DNA from: Cyanobacteria bacterium TGS_CYA1
GTDB taxonomy: Bacteria; Cyanobacteriota; Vampirovibrionia; Obscuribacterales; Obscuribacteraceae
Length of the DNA: 64,000 nucleotides
Reading direction: 5' to 3'
NCBI GenBank assembly: GCA_026129135.1
Contig: JAHCIQ010000001.1
Location: 620,001-684,000, forward strand
Under the pieces are notes generated by a model. It saw only the letters and a program-made list of their open reading frames with translations. It did no database searches and had not been told where the DNA came from. Shown here piece by piece: positions 17,301-25,717 of the stretch. The position numbers were made by a program, and so were the translations under genes. Position 1 is the stretch's first letter. Each line of letters starts with the position of its first letter.

Positions 17301-20300
17301 CGTTGCTGGTGACAAAGCCGAAGTTGAGGCTTTGAGCAAAGTTTTTCGAGCTCAAGGCGCACCAAATGGAAATTGCGCCATTGGCTCGGTGAAATCGAAT
17401 ATTGGTCATACTAAGTGTACGGCTGGTCTTGCCTCTTTGATAAAAATCACCAAAGCGCTTTATCACAAAGTGCTACCACCAACAATTGGAGTAGAGCGTC
17501 CAAACCCAGCATGTAAATTCGAAAGTTCGCCTTTTTACATCAACTCGCAAACAAGGCCCTGGATTCATAGCGCGGACTCGCCCAGAAGAGCTGCACTGAG
17601 TGCCTTCGGATTTGGTGGCACTAATTTTCACGCAGTGCTTGAAGAATACGTTCCATCTCTTACGCCATCGAATAATTTCGCTCTAAATTCATGGACTGCC
17701 GAATTATTCGTTTTTGCTGCTGATTCTGCAGACGAATTGCAGAAACAATTGACCAGTGCTACGCGCAAGCTAGAGAAGCTCGCGGTGAGAGCCAAAGCCA
17801 AAACCGAATCTGACCACACCAATTTCCAGAAGAAAGCATTGTTCGAGCTTGCCCGCTCAGTATTTGAGAAAGTTTCTTCCGCTCAAGGTCGCAAAATGCA
17901 CCTGGCATTAGTCGCTACAACGCTTGAAGACTTGAACGAAAAGCTCAGTTCAGTCAAAAACCGATTGAAAGACGGCGGCGACAAACTTACTGAAATGACC
18001 GATATTCGAGGAGTCTATTTTTCCACGCAGAGTATCGCCACTCAGGGCAAAACAGCTTTTCTCTTCCCCGGTCAGGGTTCGCAGAAAGTAAATATGCTCA
18101 AAACATTGAGTCTTTACTTCCCTGAAATAAAAGAACAATTCCAGAGTTCTGCAAGCCTGCTTGAAGGCAAACTCAATCGCTCGCTCGATTCTTATGTTTA
18201 TCCAGTTCCTGTGTTTACTCAAGAAGAACGTCTCAAACAAGACAAAGAGCTCAATGATACTCGCATTGCTCAACCAGCAATTGGTGTAGTAGACCTGGCT
18301 ATGCAAAAGGTAGCCAATTCGCTTGGACTCACACCAGACCTCGTGGCTGGTCATAGTTATGGCGAATATGTCGCACTGTCTTGTGCCAATGCCATATCGA
18401 CATCTGAGTTGATTGAACTTTCTTATGAACGCGGTCGTATTCTAGGTCATGAGCAAGATGGCGATAACGGCGCCATGGTTGCAGTAATGGCGCCACTAGA
18501 TGTGGTGCGCAAAATGACTGAGTCTGTCAAAGGCGTTCAAATTGCCAACATAAATGCCCCAGAGCAATGCATTGTTTCTGGTGCAACTTCTGCTATAGAA
18601 GAATTCACCAAACTGGCTTCCGAAAAGGGATGTTACGTCAAGCGTGTTCCAGTATCTGCTGCTTTCCATTCACCTCTGATGGAGAAGAAAGCGAAAGAAT
18701 TGAAAGTGGCGCTGGATAATTTCACTTTTAAAGAACCGACTATTCCTGTTTACAGTAATACCACTGCTGGGGTCTACCCGGTCCGTCCAAATGAGATAAC
18801 AAAGCTTCTGGTTGAACACACGGTCAAACCTGTTCTCTTCACTAGTCAGCTGGAAGCTATGTATGAAGCCGGTGCTAGAACCTTTATAGAAATCGGTCCT
18901 GGTCAGGTCCTTACTTCGCTTTTGGAAAATACTTTCAAAAACAAAAAAGTACTTGCGGTGGCACTCGATGCTCAAAGCAAAGAAGATTCGACCTGTATCG
19001 CACCATTTCTGACTGCACTTGCAAGACTCTGGGCTGCAGGACACGCGCTCAAATTGGAGCGTTTGTTCGAAGGTAGGCAAGAAGTGCTTGGTCAAAGCGT
19101 TTTCGAAGCGCAAGAATTGAAAATGCCTTACAGAATCGACAGCTGCAACGTAACCAAAGTGGGCGAATCGCCTGCTTCGCAAAAAACAAGTCCAAGGAAA
19201 CAAGAAATACAAAAAATGGAAACGAAACCGGTAATTCCACAATCACCACTGCCTATGTCGAATAAAAACAATAATCAAAACACGTTGAACAACGCTCTCA
19301 AAGCGGCTAATCAGCCAGTTTCAATCCCCCAGCCGACAATTTCAAATATCGCTCCAATAAGCTTTGAGCAAAGCGGTCCAGTCGAACGAATGATTCTGGA
19401 ATACCAGAAAAATATGATGGACATGACCAAAACAATGCTCGATGCGCAAAAAGACGTGATGCTTGCCTATCTTGCCTCACAAAAAGGCGGAATTCCTTCT
19501 GCGACATATACGCCTGCTTTGATGCCTTCGGTAGCGGCTCAAACACATACCCAAGCTCCAGTTCAGTCACACTCTCAACTTCAGCCTCAACTTCAACCGG
19601 ATCTTGAAGCAAACACAGAGGCTTTGAGCAATTCTGATACAAGTGTCGAAAATTCTGAAGCATCGAGTTCTGAGCTCGATACTGAAGGACTGACTGCCAG
19701 TTTGCTTGAAATCATAAGCGAGCGCACTGGTTATCCAAGCGAAATGCTCGAGCCTAACCTTGATCTTGAAGCTGACCTTGGAATCGATTCAATTAAAAGG
19801 ATCGAAATCTTTAATAGTTTTAGAAAATTATTGCCACTCGAGATTCAAAAGGATCTCGAAGGCAATTTAGAACAATTGGCCGGCCTGAAAACACTAGAAG
19901 CAATCTCCAATTGGATTGCCAATCTGAAAACCGCTCCAGTGAAATCGACAGAGTCCGAGACTGAAGCCGCGCCCAAGGCATTTGCGAGCGAGTCTGTATC
20001 CGGACCTAAATACTTGTCTGAAATAAAACGCGGACTGGTCAAAGTGGTCGAGGATAAAACTTATTCAGCCTCGGCTAAATCGATAACTTATGCTAAAAGC
20101 GCCTTGCTCGTTTGCGACGATACCGAATTTGGTGCAGTGCTCGAAAAGAAATTGAAAGCACAAGGCGTCAAAGTTCAATCGGTTCGCCTGGATCAAATCG
20201 ACAGGCTCAAGGACGGAACTTATTTACCCGAATGGACATTCTTCTTGCCCGGCGCCAATGCCGAGGCGAACAGAACCGAATTGGCTTTGCTTTCTCTGGC

Positions 20301-22440
20301 AAAATGGTTCGAGTCGGCACTCAAAGACATTCAAGTAGACAAGAAACCAGTCTTAACGGTGGCTACTGCCATGAACGGCAGATTCGGCGAGAATCCTGGG
20401 CTCGACGTAGTCAAAAATGCCGAGAACCTTGCGTTGCAAGGCATACTTGCCGGTATGACCAATACAATTGGGCGCGAACTTGGAAATCAAATAGTATCCT
20501 TATATATAGATATCGACCCGACAGACGATAAGAAATCGCAAGCTGATACTTTCATCGCTCGTACTGCTCAGGCTACTGAAGCTAACGGTGAGTTTGGATT
20601 CAAGAGCGGTAAGCACTACAAACTCGAAGTAACTCCAAGCGAACTTGAAGAGGGTATAAGCGATCTCGATTTAAATGCTAGCTCGATGGTTCTGGTTACA
20701 GGTGGTGCACGTGGTATTACCGCTGAGATTGCAATCGAACTTTCGAAACGCTATGGATGCCATTTGGTGCTTGTAGGCAGGGCGCAAAAACCTGGTGTCG
20801 AGCCGGCATTGACCCAAGGGCTCTTTTCTACTAAAGAGATTAAAGCTGCACTTATAGAGTCAGCTAAAAACAGCGGCAAATCAGTCAACATTGCCGAAAT
20901 CGAGCATCAGTATCAACAGATCATCAAAGACCGTGAAATTCGAGACAATTTAGCCAGTCTCGAGAAATACGCAGCATCTGTGCGGTATCACAGTCTCGAT
21001 GTTAGAGACGAAGCTCAGTTCAGCGAATTAATCGGCTCTATATATGATTTCCATGGTAATATCGATGGTGTCATCCATGGTGCTGGCGTAATCGAAGATT
21101 CCTTCATCGCAAACAAGACCGAAGAATCTTTTAAAAGAGTGGTTGATACCAAAATCAAACCAGTTCTCACTTTGATCAAGAAGCTGAGATTCCAGACTCT
21201 ATCATTCTTGCATCTGTTCTCTTCGGTAGTTGGTAGAACTGGTAACCCCGGTCAGATCGATTATGTAGCAGCAAACGAAGGTTTGAATAAGCTGGCTCGC
21301 TTGATCGATCGCAACACCAGCGCCAAAGTGAGTTCGCTCATGTGGGGACCATGGAGAGGCGGCATGGCCCAGGTGGAACTGGAAGACCTCTTCGCCAGCC
21401 ACGGTTGGGCGATGATAGACCCGGTCGAAGGACGCCAGGCGTATATGAGCGACCTGATGTATGCACCTAAAGGCGAAGTCGAAGTAATGCTCGTCGGCTA
21501 TTTGAAAGACGGCACTGACAAAGACAGATCCTATAAGGCCGGTGAAGCAGCTGGTCCTGTTTTGAATCCGTCAGTGATAACTCAAAGCGAGCCTGGTGTG
21601 AAAATTGCAAATTTCACTATAGAGCGAAGCGAGCACATTTATCTGGAAGACCACAAGCTCGATAGTTTGCCAGTCTTGCCTATGGCAGTTGCAGTAGACG
21701 TAATGTTCGAATGTGCTCAGCTTGCAAGACCCGAACAACAAGTTCGGTCGCTTAGCGATTTCGACATTCCTTCTGGTGTCGTATTTGAAATTGACGAGAA
21801 AAAATTCCAGGTGCTGGTGAAAGAAAAAGATGCCATATCTTCTTCGATCTTTATCGAATCGGCAGGTAAAACAAAACGTCTGCATCATCGCACAACGGCT
21901 GAATATGCCGAAATTCAACTGCCACCAGATATTTCCTACACTTATAATCCTGATAGCATCGAAAATAGTGAGCGCAGTGTTCCTACTCCTGAATTTATTT
22001 ATTCGAATTATCTCTTTCATGGACCACTTTTCCAGGGAATTAAAGAACTTGATAAAATCAGTCCTAAAGGTGTGGCGGGTAAGATTCGCGGAGCAAGACC
22101 ACACGAAGCCTTGTTGCACCCCCAAAAAGATGCGTGGATGGTCGATCCCATTTTGTTTGACTGCGCAATGCAATTGGGTGGGGTATGGGCAAGACACTAT
22201 GCCGATATTTTGTGCTTGCCGACTGGCTTCAAACGCATGACACTTTTAAGACCTTGTCCAAGCTACGAGGCTTTCGCGCATGTTACGCCACGCGGCAATG
22301 GTATGGAAAACAACGAGATAGTTTGTGATCTTGCGATTTATGATACCGATGGCAAACTTTCTATTTATGTAGAAGGTCTTGCAGGTATTGGAAGCAAATC
22401 TTTTAACCGCTTTGCCACCGCTCAAGGTGCTAAAAAGTGA
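14362..22440 (+). CDS. Multidomain PUFA/polyketide-type synthase (NPD-NPD-KS-AT-ACP-KR-DH)
   Basis: A 2692-residue iterative type I synthase. Domains in order: a degenerate NPD-like TIM barrel (about 1-220); a second NPD barrel (about 290-600) with GGHVG (425-429), a likely FMN-dependent reductase; KS (about 650-1110) with Cys841, His976 and His1016; AT (about 1230-1560) with Ser1332, His1436 and Arg1357, the malonyl-binding position; a Pro/Gln-rich linker; one ACP with LGIDSIKR (Ser1810); KR (about 2105-2350) with a TGGARGITAE nucleotide loop and Tyr2301; and a hot-dog DH (about 2420-2680) with His2431 and Asp2600. All catalytic residues seem present. The layout is closest to PfaA/HglE-type lipid synthases. 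No chain-length factor and no thioesterase are seen, and only one ACP, against tandem ACPs in PUFA synthases. Product unknown. Confidence 0.9.
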   Translation: MAALRFVVLAPSKTFGTAHKPALAIAAAKAGAIGVLDLEGSATENISQSINLCFKAAPRADFGIRCRVGELGFYLDDLSPELELGLVILCAGPNGYQKKELKDAIAKAQSKASLVAVEAVSLEEALMAEANKCNIVILKGNESPGRVSQTTSFVLLQEAMSKLNSPVWVRGGVGRHTARALSVAGVAGCVLDNQLYMARDSFVDEAHKRFIAQMDGTESEEICDSVGEIQRGVPGKSGELLALGQDASFASSLSRDGVSVAGIIEILAQASNSDNSEVLRSDSPLAKAHKTTYPIVQGAMTRVSDNADFALCVAKEGALPFLALSLMRGAEVETLLASTKKKCGDLSWGVGILGFAPTQLREEQVASILKHKPPFALIAGGRPDQAKHFEDNGITTYLHVPSPAILSSFLEAGAKHFVFEGRECGGHVGPRSSFVLWEQMIDVLLNALSNARNAAEYQILFAGGIHDDLSAAMTCAMAAPLTKLGVRVGFLLGTAYLFTREAVSSGAIVERFQKEAIKCDKTVILQSGPGHAIRCIESPYKDEFEKRKQDMHDAKRPSQEVKEQLEMMHMGRLRIASKGITRDGSQLANVDERRQWTEGMYMIGQVASMHDKVLSIKELHQKVSDGGADLLSQSCASIKENVIVESPASEPVAIVGMSCFLPEANDIETFWSNILNKVDTIKEVPSSHFEWRELYDPNPFAPEKAVSKWGGFLGEVVFDAAAYGIPPNSLASIDPMQLLTLECVRHALSDAGYDKRRFAREQTSVIVANAGHGPMGSLYLTRTMLSWKLAFLDEETKQYIYSQLPDWSEDALAGYLGNVAAGRVSNRFDLGGINFSIDAACASSLAALHSAMATLRTRESDMVILGSVDTHNQPIDYVNFSKTHALSPRGRCRTFDSTADGIVLGEGIGVVLLKRLADAERDGDKIYAVIKGIGGSSDGKDLSLTAPRPAGQMQALNRAYKDAGISPSSVGLVEAHGTGTVAGDKAEVEALSKVFRAQGAPNGNCAIGSVKSNIGHTKCTAGLASLIKITKALYHKVLPPTIGVERPNPACKFESSPFYINSQTRPWIHSADSPRRAALSAFGFGGTNFHAVLEEYVPSLTPSNNFALNSWTAELFVFAADSADELQKQLTSATRKLEKLAVRAKAKTESDHTNFQKKALFELARSVFEKVSSAQGRKMHLALVATTLEDLNEKLSSVKNRLKDGGDKLTEMTDIRGVYFSTQSIATQGKTAFLFPGQGSQKVNMLKTLSLYFPEIKEQFQSSASLLEGKLNRSLDSYVYPVPVFTQEERLKQDKELNDTRIAQPAIGVVDLAMQKVANSLGLTPDLVAGHSYGEYVALSCANAISTSELIELSYERGRILGHEQDGDNGAMVAVMAPLDVVRKMTESVKGVQIANINAPEQCIVSGATSAIEEFTKLASEKGCYVKRVPVSAAFHSPLMEKKAKELKVALDNFTFKEPTIPVYSNTTAGVYPVRPNEITKLLVEHTVKPVLFTSQLEAMYEAGARTFIEIGPGQVLTSLLENTFKNKKVLAVALDAQSKEDSTCIAPFLTALARLWAAGHALKLERLFEGRQEVLGQSVFEAQELKMPYRIDSCNVTKVGESPASQKTSPRKQEIQKMETKPVIPQSPLPMSNKNNNQNTLNNALKAANQPVSIPQPTISNIAPISFEQSGPVERMILEYQKNMMDMTKTMLDAQKDVMLAYLASQKGGIPSATYTPALMPSVAAQTHTQAPVQSHSQLQPQLQPDLEANTEALSNSDTSVENSEASSSELDTEGLTASLLEIISERTGYPSEMLEPNLDLEADLGIDSIKRIEIFNSFRKLLPLEIQKDLEGNLEQLAGLKTLEAISNWIANLKTAPVKSTESETEAAPKAFASESVSGPKYLSEIKRGLVKVVEDKTYSASAKSITYAKSALLVCDDTEFGAVLEKKLKAQGVKVQSVRLDQIDRLKDGTYLPEWTFFLPGANAEANRTELALLSLAKWFESALKDIQVDKKPVLTVATAMNGRFGENPGLDVVKNAENLALQGILAGMTNTIGRELGNQIVSLYIDIDPTDDKKSQADTFIARTAQATEANGEFGFKSGKHYKLEVTPSELEEGISDLDLNASSMVLVTGGARGITAEIAIELSKRYGCHLVLVGRAQKPGVEPALTQGLFSTKEIKAALIESAKNSGKSVNIAEIEHQYQQIIKDREIRDNLASLEKYAASVRYHSLDVRDEAQFSELIGSIYDFHGNIDGVIHGAGVIEDSFIANKTEESFKRVVDTKIKPVLTLIKKLRFQTLSFLHLFSSVVGRTGNPGQIDYVAANEGLNKLARLIDRNTSAKVSSLMWGPWRGGMAQVELEDLFASHGWAMIDPVEGRQAYMSDLMYAPKGEVEVMLVGYLKDGTDKDRSYKAGEAAGPVLNPSVITQSEPGVKIANFTIERSEHIYLEDHKLDSLPVLPMAVAVDVMFECAQLARPEQQVRSLSDFDIPSGVVFEIDEKKFQVLVKEKDAISSSIFIESAGKTKRLHHRTTAEYAEIQLPPDISYTYNPDSIENSERSVPTPEFIYSNYLFHGPLFQGIKELDKISPKGVAGKIRGARPHEALLHPQKDAWMVDPILFDCAMQLGGVWARHYADILCLPTGFKRMTLLRPCPSYEAFAHVTPRGNGMENNEIVCDLAIYDTDGKLSIYVEGLAGIGSKSFNRFATAQGAKK

Positions 22441-25058
22441 GACCACTCGCTTTAACTTCGATTGGGCTTGAAAAATTCGACCCGAGCACTCCTGATACCG
22501 CTATCGTATATATTGGAAAAGGCTGGCAGTATGAGTCCTTTGATCAAGCCTTCGACGCTCTGGACAACCTGACTGACCAAAATAAATTTGTCACCATTGC
22601 CAGTGGCGAACAATGGTTCACCCTTACCAAACAGAACGATTTGCCATCCTACGCGATACTAGATAGCGCTTGTGATAATGCTGACTGTTTGTTATTCGAG
22701 TGCAAAGACAATAAGCCTGAAACTATTGTGGCGACAATATGCAAAGCAGCCAGAGCACTGCATACAAAAATCATGCCAGAAAGTTCAATATTGAACGGGA
22801 TAGAGATTGCAGAAGCCAGACCCTGGATAAGTCCTCGCGAACCAGAAGATCCGCCTACACGCCATGCACTGGTCAAAACAAATGGTCTCAATCTGCGTTT
22901 TACCGAAAGTAGTCTGGCCAAGCCTGCAATTGCCTTGCCGTATGCAAGCGAGCTGTTTTTATTTGGTGCGAGTGGTCAAGGTGAATTGCTTGAAAATCTT
23001 CGTTTGATTCGCGATTTGCTCGAGCGCGACCCCAAGAAGAAGTTGAGTGATCTGGCATACACTCTCAATGTTTTGTTCCCTCCCTTTAAAAGCAACTGGC
23101 GAGCGGCTCTTGTAGCCGAGAATATCGAGCAGTTAAATGAATCGCTAATAACACTTATATTGAAATTAGAAGCAGGCGAAGAATTCTTCAGCGATCCTTA
23201 TTCAGGAATGTTTCTTGCCAACGATAAGACTTCAATCAAAGGCAAAATGGCTTTCACTCTGCCTGGGCTGGGCTCTGCCTATACCAATATGTTGAAAGAT
23301 TTATCCATGCACTTTCCACTCGTGCGCGAAGTGTTCGATTATATCGATCTTGTCACTAAGAAATTCGGTGCAAACGATATTCCTAGTATGCGCATCTTTC
23401 CTCTGGTCAAGGGGAAGTCCGATTCTTCATCTTTAATCTCGGCTGATTATGCTGTTCTTGCAGTACTTATGGCTGAGTATTCACTCTACAGATTTTTCAG
23501 CAAGCTGGGTCTGGTTCCAGATGCATTCATGGGATTCAGCACGGGAGAATTCGGTGTTTATGTCATGAATGGCAGTGTCGATGTGCTCGTTGCTGCTTCC
23601 ATTTTTTATGAGCAAAGCACTCAAGTCCACCGCTCTTTTCCAAAAGAAGAAAAAGAATTATTGAAAACTGTGAGCATTTTTGCAAGCCGTGATCAGGTGA
23701 TGAAACTGGCGGATGATGCAAGTATCACCATTCATTTGACTGCTGATTTAACCGATAAACACGCTATCATCACAGGCAAGAATGCCGAGATGGAAAGACT
23801 GATAGAGCTTTTGGAAAAAGAATCTATCGGTTATAGCGTGGCTCCGATTGCCATTCCTTATCACACTGATCTCGTAGCTAAAGCAGTGAATGAAGAGCAA
23901 ATCATGAAGTCGTTTCATTCGTGCAATTTTCAAAATGCACAGATTGAATCGTGGCTTTGTTCGCTCGAAGGAAAAGGACCAAGCGAGCCAGGACGTATTG
24001 AAGAAGCCTTGCTTGGACTCTTGCGCAGACCAATTTCGTTTCGAAATACAGTCAAAGATATGTTTGAGAGTGGCATAACCACTTTCGTCGAGTTAGGTCC
24101 TCAGGGCATTTTGACTTATCAAGTCAAAGATATTTTGCAAGGCAAAAAACATCTTGGTATAGCGTCTAATCTAGCTGGAAAATCTGGTATCACTCAGATA
24201 AATTTCCTCCTAGCTGAATTGTTTGTCCATGGTTATGGTGCCAATTTCGATTTGAGTCATTTATACGAACATCGAAACCCGAAATCTGTACTTGAACAAG
24301 CTCAAACTCACGATGTCGAATTCGATTGTTATACCGATTATTCAGACAGACCAGACAAAATGGTAAGCGAGTTTTTAGCTGCCACGTCAAAATTACATAG
24401 CGAATTCAACCAGACTAATCTTGAAATAATCCATGCTTATTTGCAGGGACTGACTCAAAATCAAGTTCCTGTCGTTTTTCTCGACACTGAACCTGCCATC
24501 GCCAATAATGCCGTTCTTGCTTTTACAGATCAATTTATCGATCTTTCATTAAGCGCTGACCAGAGCTGGCTTACTATGGCTGAAATCGCTGATTACAATA
24601 CAAATTGCAGGCATGACGCTCGCAAGAAAAGCTGGCTTTTGGGCAGACTAGCTGCTAAACATGCTGTTTTTGAACTGGTATCCAAATTTTATGGACAACA
24701 ACTGGCTTTGAATCAAATCGAAATTTCAAATTCAGAAAGTGGCGTTCCCTGCTGTACATTGCCCGGTCTCAAAGCGCCACTCATATCCATAGCTCATTCG
24801 CATAATGCCGCATGTGCCGTGGCATTGAGACCCGAGTCTGGACTTACTTGTGGCATAGACTTAGAATGGCTGGAGCGAGAACATAAAACTTTTGAAGAGC
24901 TTAAACACTGGACGACGCGCGAGGCTGGTTTTAAATCGTTTACCGCGCCCAGCGAGTCGCCATTCCAGGCAAGTCATTTCCAGGTCAGTGATTACCTTAT
25001 AGCCCTGGTTTTACAGCCTATCACCTGCCGTTTAGACGGGGCAAATAGCCGGGAATAA
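22437..25058 (+). CDS. Acyltransferase - 4'-phosphopantetheinyl transferase fusion
   Basis: An 873-residue protein starting with GTG inside the stop of the synthase (4-base overlap), so coupled to it. Residues about 275-590 are an acyltransferase domain: FTLPGLGSAYTNM, GFSTGEFG (Ser368), PYHTDLV (His476) and FVELGPQGIL. The arginine that binds the malonyl carboxylate is Gln393 here (YEQST versus YERGR in the synthase AT), so another acyl donor, or a loading or release role like PfaB, is likely. Residues about 700-850 are an Sfp-type PPTase: GRLAAKHAV, GIDLEWLE (Asp808, Glu810) and WTTREAGFK (Glu829), which would put the 4'-phosphopantetheine arm on the synthase ACP. The N-terminal 270 residues are unassigned. 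The fusion pairs an acyl carrier activator with a second AT in one chain. Confidence 0.85.
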   Translation: MRPLALTSIGLEKFDPSTPDTAIVYIGKGWQYESFDQAFDALDNLTDQNKFVTIASGEQWFTLTKQNDLPSYAILDSACDNADCLLFECKDNKPETIVATICKAARALHTKIMPESSILNGIEIAEARPWISPREPEDPPTRHALVKTNGLNLRFTESSLAKPAIALPYASELFLFGASGQGELLENLRLIRDLLERDPKKKLSDLAYTLNVLFPPFKSNWRAALVAENIEQLNESLITLILKLEAGEEFFSDPYSGMFLANDKTSIKGKMAFTLPGLGSAYTNMLKDLSMHFPLVREVFDYIDLVTKKFGANDIPSMRIFPLVKGKSDSSSLISADYAVLAVLMAEYSLYRFFSKLGLVPDAFMGFSTGEFGVYVMNGSVDVLVAASIFYEQSTQVHRSFPKEEKELLKTVSIFASRDQVMKLADDASITIHLTADLTDKHAIITGKNAEMERLIELLEKESIGYSVAPIAIPYHTDLVAKAVNEEQIMKSFHSCNFQNAQIESWLCSLEGKGPSEPGRIEEALLGLLRRPISFRNTVKDMFESGITTFVELGPQGILTYQVKDILQGKKHLGIASNLAGKSGITQINFLLAELFVHGYGANFDLSHLYEHRNPKSVLEQAQTHDVEFDCYTDYSDRPDKMVSEFLAATSKLHSEFNQTNLEIIHAYLQGLTQNQVPVVFLDTEPAIANNAVLAFTDQFIDLSLSADQSWLTMAEIADYNTNCRHDARKKSWLLGRLAAKHAVFELVSKFYGQQLALNQIEISNSESGVPCCTLPGLKAPLISIAHSHNAACAVALRPESGLTCGIDLEWLEREHKTFEELKHWTTREAGFKSFTAPSESPFQASHFQVSDYLIALVLQPITCRLDGANSRE

Positions 25059-25075
25059 ATAAGTGGAGGTGACGT

Positions 25076-25717
25076 ATGGCACGTTCATTTATACTTCAAA
25101 CCAAAATTAACCTTTTAGCTCTGGCTTTCTGTTTGACTACGACGCCAGCATTCTCGCAGTCTTCGCAACCTTTGCAGTCTTCGCAATCTGTGCAGTCTTC
25201 GCAACCTTTGCAAGTCTCGCAATCCCCACCTCCTGTGGTCTTGGAACCGAGCGAACTCGAGCAGGTGGCGCCAGGTCCCATGGCGCTCGAGCGTCAGAAA
25301 ATACTCGATATGATTCTTGCAGCCAAAGAACAAAAGATTGGGATTACAGCTTATTTGGGCGCATTTAAAAGTCTAGAAGATCAGGTGAAAGCTGGCGCTC
25401 AAGAAAAACAAATAAAGAGTCGGCTCGAGTCGATTTCAAGCAGTCTTTCTGAGCAATTAAAACGCAGCAAAGAATTAAAATTGCAAAAGCCAGCACCTCC
25501 AGTCGCGGCATCTTCTCCATCGCCAATGGAAAGTGCAGGACCCAAGGGGTCTGATGCAAGTGGTAGCAGTACCGATAAAATGATCGACAATCTTAGAAAG
25601 AAATGGTTTGGTGGCGAGATTCCCGATTCAATCAAAAAGAAAATTCCGCCAGGTATCGATCCAGGCAAAATGGATAACGAAACCATTAAAGACTTGCTCA
25701 AGAAATACGGTCAGTGA
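25076..25717 (+). CDS. Exported Gln/Ser/Pro-rich protein
   Basis: A 213-residue protein with a clear signal peptide (cleavage expected after PAFS, about residue 27). A QSSQPLQSSQSVQSSQ repeat stretch (about 28-48) follows, encoded by an 18-base tandem repeat, then a helical region (about 65-140), a Pro/Ser-rich linker and a small C-terminal domain (about 165-213). An unusually strong ribosome site, GGAGGTGA, lies just before the ATG, only 17 bases after the AT-PPTase gene, so it is in the same operon. No family recognised. Its position between lipid-synthase genes and a secreted esterase suggests an envelope role, as inference. Confidence 0.65.
   Translation: MARSFILQTKINLLALAFCLTTTPAFSQSSQPLQSSQSVQSSQPLQVSQSPPPVVLEPSELEQVAPGPMALERQKILDMILAAKEQKIGITAYLGAFKSLEDQVKAGAQEKQIKSRLESISSSLSEQLKRSKELKLQKPAPPVAASSPSPMESAGPKGSDASGSSTDKMIDNLRKKWFGGEIPDSIKKKIPPGIDPGKMDNETIKDLLKKYGQ
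25157..25210 (+). repeat. 18-base tandem repeat, three copies, in the exported-protein gene
   Basis: Copies at 25157-25174, 25175-25192 and 25193-25210 (CAGTCTTCGCAACCTTTG with two changes in the middle copy), then a partial fourth. They encode Gln-Ser-Ser-Gln-Pro-Leu-like units right after the signal peptide. Such slippage-prone repeats may vary in copy number between strains. Confidence 0.85.
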
